DNA of 5,980 nucleotides, taken from Defluviicoccus vanus (GTDB lineage: Bacteria > Pseudomonadota > Alphaproteobacteria > Rhodospirillales > Defluviicoccaceae). Where the stretch lies: the NCBI RefSeq assembly GCF_014672695.1, contig NZ_CP053923.1, positions 1,880,115-1,886,094 on the forward strand, in the 5' to 3' direction. The number at the start of each line of letters is the position of its first letter. Position 1 is the stretch's first letter. Made by a program: the position numbers and the translations under genes. Positions 4,933-5,980 of this stretch are shown one piece after another. The notes under the pieces were generated by a model that saw nothing but the letters and a program-made list of their open reading frames with translations, had not been told where the DNA came from and did not search any database.

Positions 4933-5697
4933 TCAGCCGGCAAACAGCCGGGCGATGCGCTCCTGCACCGCCTCAGCGGCGGCGCGCGGGTCGTCGGCGG
5001 CGCGGATCGGCCGGCCGATGACGATATGGTCGGCACCGGCGAGGAAGGCGTCCTCCACATCGACGGTACGCTTCTGGTCGTCCGCCGGGCGATTGAAGGT
5101 CGGGCGGATGCCGGGAACGACGACCACCAGTTTGTCGCCCAACTCGCGGCGGATAGTGCTCACCTCAAGTCCGGAGGAGACGATGCCGTCACAGCCCAGC
5201 GCCAGTGCCCGCCGGGCGCGGCCAAGGACCACCGCCCGCACGTCGGCCTGAAATCCCAGCGCCTGCATGTCGCCCTGGTCGAGGCTGGTGAGCACGGTGA
5301 CGGCGAGGATGCCGAGCGGTCCCTTCTCGGCACAGGCAGCAGCGAGAATTGCGTCGTTGCCGTGGACGGTGGCAAGCGTCGCCCGCCGTTTCGCCAGCTG
5401 GCGGACGGCGGAGCCCACCGTCTGCGGCACGTCGAAGAACTTGAGATCGACGAAGACCTTCTTGCCCTGGTCGGCCAGCCAGTCGAGAAGCTCGAAGTAG
5501 CCACCAGCCATGAACAGTTCGAGGCCGATCTTGTAGAAGGTGACCGACGGCCCGAGCCGGCTCACCAGCGCTCGCGCCTCTTCGACGCTCGGAATGTCCA
5601 GCGCCAGGATCAGCCGGTCGACGGCGGCGATCGGCTTGCTGGAGAGCAGGGCGCGGGCATCACACATCGCTACGTCCGGGGAGGCGGGTGGGGTCAC
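4933..5697 (-). CDS. pyrF: Orotidine 5'-phosphate decarboxylase, 254 aa
   Basis: Catalyses the last step of UMP synthesis, decarboxylating orotidine monophosphate without a cofactor. The family signature VFVDLKFFDVPQTV (81-94) supplies the catalytic Asp84-Lys86-Asp89 triad, and the FYKIG segment supplies Lys56. Phosphate-binding elements VVPGIRP (193-199) and IVIGRPI (225-231) lie near the C-terminus, so the TIM barrel is complete. The length is slightly above the usual 230-240 because of about 25 extra N-terminal residues. The GTG at 5697 was chosen because GGAGG lies 7 bases upstream in the gap after the HIT gene; an ATG ten codons further in, at 5667, would make a shorter form. It follows the HIT gene by 16 bases, so the two are probably co-transcribed. 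Identification is secure. Confidence 0.96.
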   Translation of the reverse strand: MTPPASPDVAMCDARALLSSKPIAAVDRLILALDIPSVEEARALVSRLGPSVTFYKIGLELFMAGGYFELLDWLADQGKKVFVDLKFFDVPQTVGSAVRQLAKRRATLATVHGNDAILAAACAEKGPLGILAVTVLTSLDQGDMQALGFQADVRAVVLGRARRALALGCDGIVSSGLEVSTIRRELGDKLVVVVPGIRPTFNRPADDQKRTVDVEDAFLAGADHIVIGRPIRAADDPRAAAEAVQERIARLFAG

Positions 5698-5713
5698 GGT
5701 TGCTCCTCCGCCG

Positions 5714-5980
5714 CTATACGACGCGCTTCAGCATCGGCCCCAACGGCCGGCCGGCGAAGACGTGGACGTGGAAGTGCATCACCTCCTGGTGCGCGTCCTC
5801 GCCGTTGTTGGCGAGGATGCGATAGCCGGGTTCGATCGCCCCGACGATCGCCGCCACCTCGGCCACTGCTCGGAAGAAGCCGCCGACAAACTCGAGCGAC
5901 GCGTCGCGGGTCATGTCCTGCAGGGCGACGTAAGGGCCCTTGGGGATCACCAGTACATGCGTGGGTGCCGCCGGGTTGAT
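5714..5980 (-). CDS. HIT-family (HINT-like) nucleotide hydrolase, N-terminus beyond the window
   Basis: The 88 C-terminal residues are visible, starting INPAAPTHVLVIPK and ending with a TAG at 5714. The histidine triad is intact: His69, His71 and His73 in HFHVHVF (69-75), preceded by ANNGEDAHQEV (57-67) and followed by GRPLGPM (77-83). This is the layout of the HINT branch, small homodimeric purine-nucleoside phosphoramidases of about 110-125 residues, so roughly 25-35 residues are missing at the right edge. The frame is open to the last base, and the segment before the first in-window GTG (5950) belongs to the family, so that GTG is internal. It lies directly upstream of pyrF and is probably in the same operon. 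HINT proteins have housekeeping roles that remain poorly defined; the physiological substrate is not known from sequence. Confidence 0.94.
   Translation of the reverse strand: MNPAAPTHVLVIPKGPYVALQDMTRDASLEFVGGFFRAVAEVAAIVGAIEPGYRILANNGEDAHQEVMHFHVHVFAGRPLGPMLKRVV

Noticed and set aside
5026..5979. 317-codon plus-strand frame
   Set aside because: Antisense to pyrF and the HIT gene, both firmly identified; the translation becomes Arg/Pro/Gly-rich with no family.

Overview
The window is GC-rich (most third codon positions are G or C), gene-dense and bacterial. The protein sequences look like those of a GC-rich alphaproteobacterium, perhaps of the Rhodospirillales. That placement rests on general resemblance of RibF, PyrF, the HIT protein and the ribosome-hibernation factor and is not proven. 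I see no tRNA, rRNA, CRISPR array, transposase, phage gene or plasmid gene. This looks like ordinary chromosomal housekeeping and stress territory.

All genes but one lie on the minus strand. In transcription order, from the right edge leftward, they are: a HIT-family protein (5' end outside the window); pyrF, 16 bases after it with a strong ribosome binding site in the gap; and a 149-base spacer holding a perfect TATAAT and a foldable leader. Next come a short HPF/RaiA ribosome hibernation factor and, after 234 bases, bacterioferritin (bfr). On the plus strand, convergent with bfr and separated from it by a small GC-rich hairpin, is bfd, the [2Fe-2S] bacterioferritin-associated ferredoxin. 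It is preceded by a Fur-box-like site and a plausible sigma-70 promoter. A 489-base spacer with several inverted repeats separates bfd from a divergent minus-strand GH13 glycosidase. The stop codon of that gene overlaps the GTG start of an unrecognised exported or membrane-anchored protein. Finally, ribF (riboflavin kinase/FAD synthetase) begins 61 bases further on and runs off the left edge.

The most coherent functional unit is the iron-storage pair. Bfr stores iron in a haem-containing cage, and Bfd binds Bfr and helps release the iron. The Fur-like site in front of bfd alone fits release being switched on when iron is short. The neighbouring hibernation factor suggests a stationary-phase or starvation theme, but that link is inference from adjacency. 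PyrF (UMP synthesis) and RibF (FMN/FAD synthesis) are core metabolism.

I found no clearly new system. The points most worth a second look are: a missing canonical ferroxidase ligand in Bfr (Ala at position 127); the structured leader of the hibernation-factor gene; the cloverleaf-like inverted repeats between bfd and the glycosidase; and the unknown exported protein apparently coupled to a cytoplasmic GH13 enzyme.
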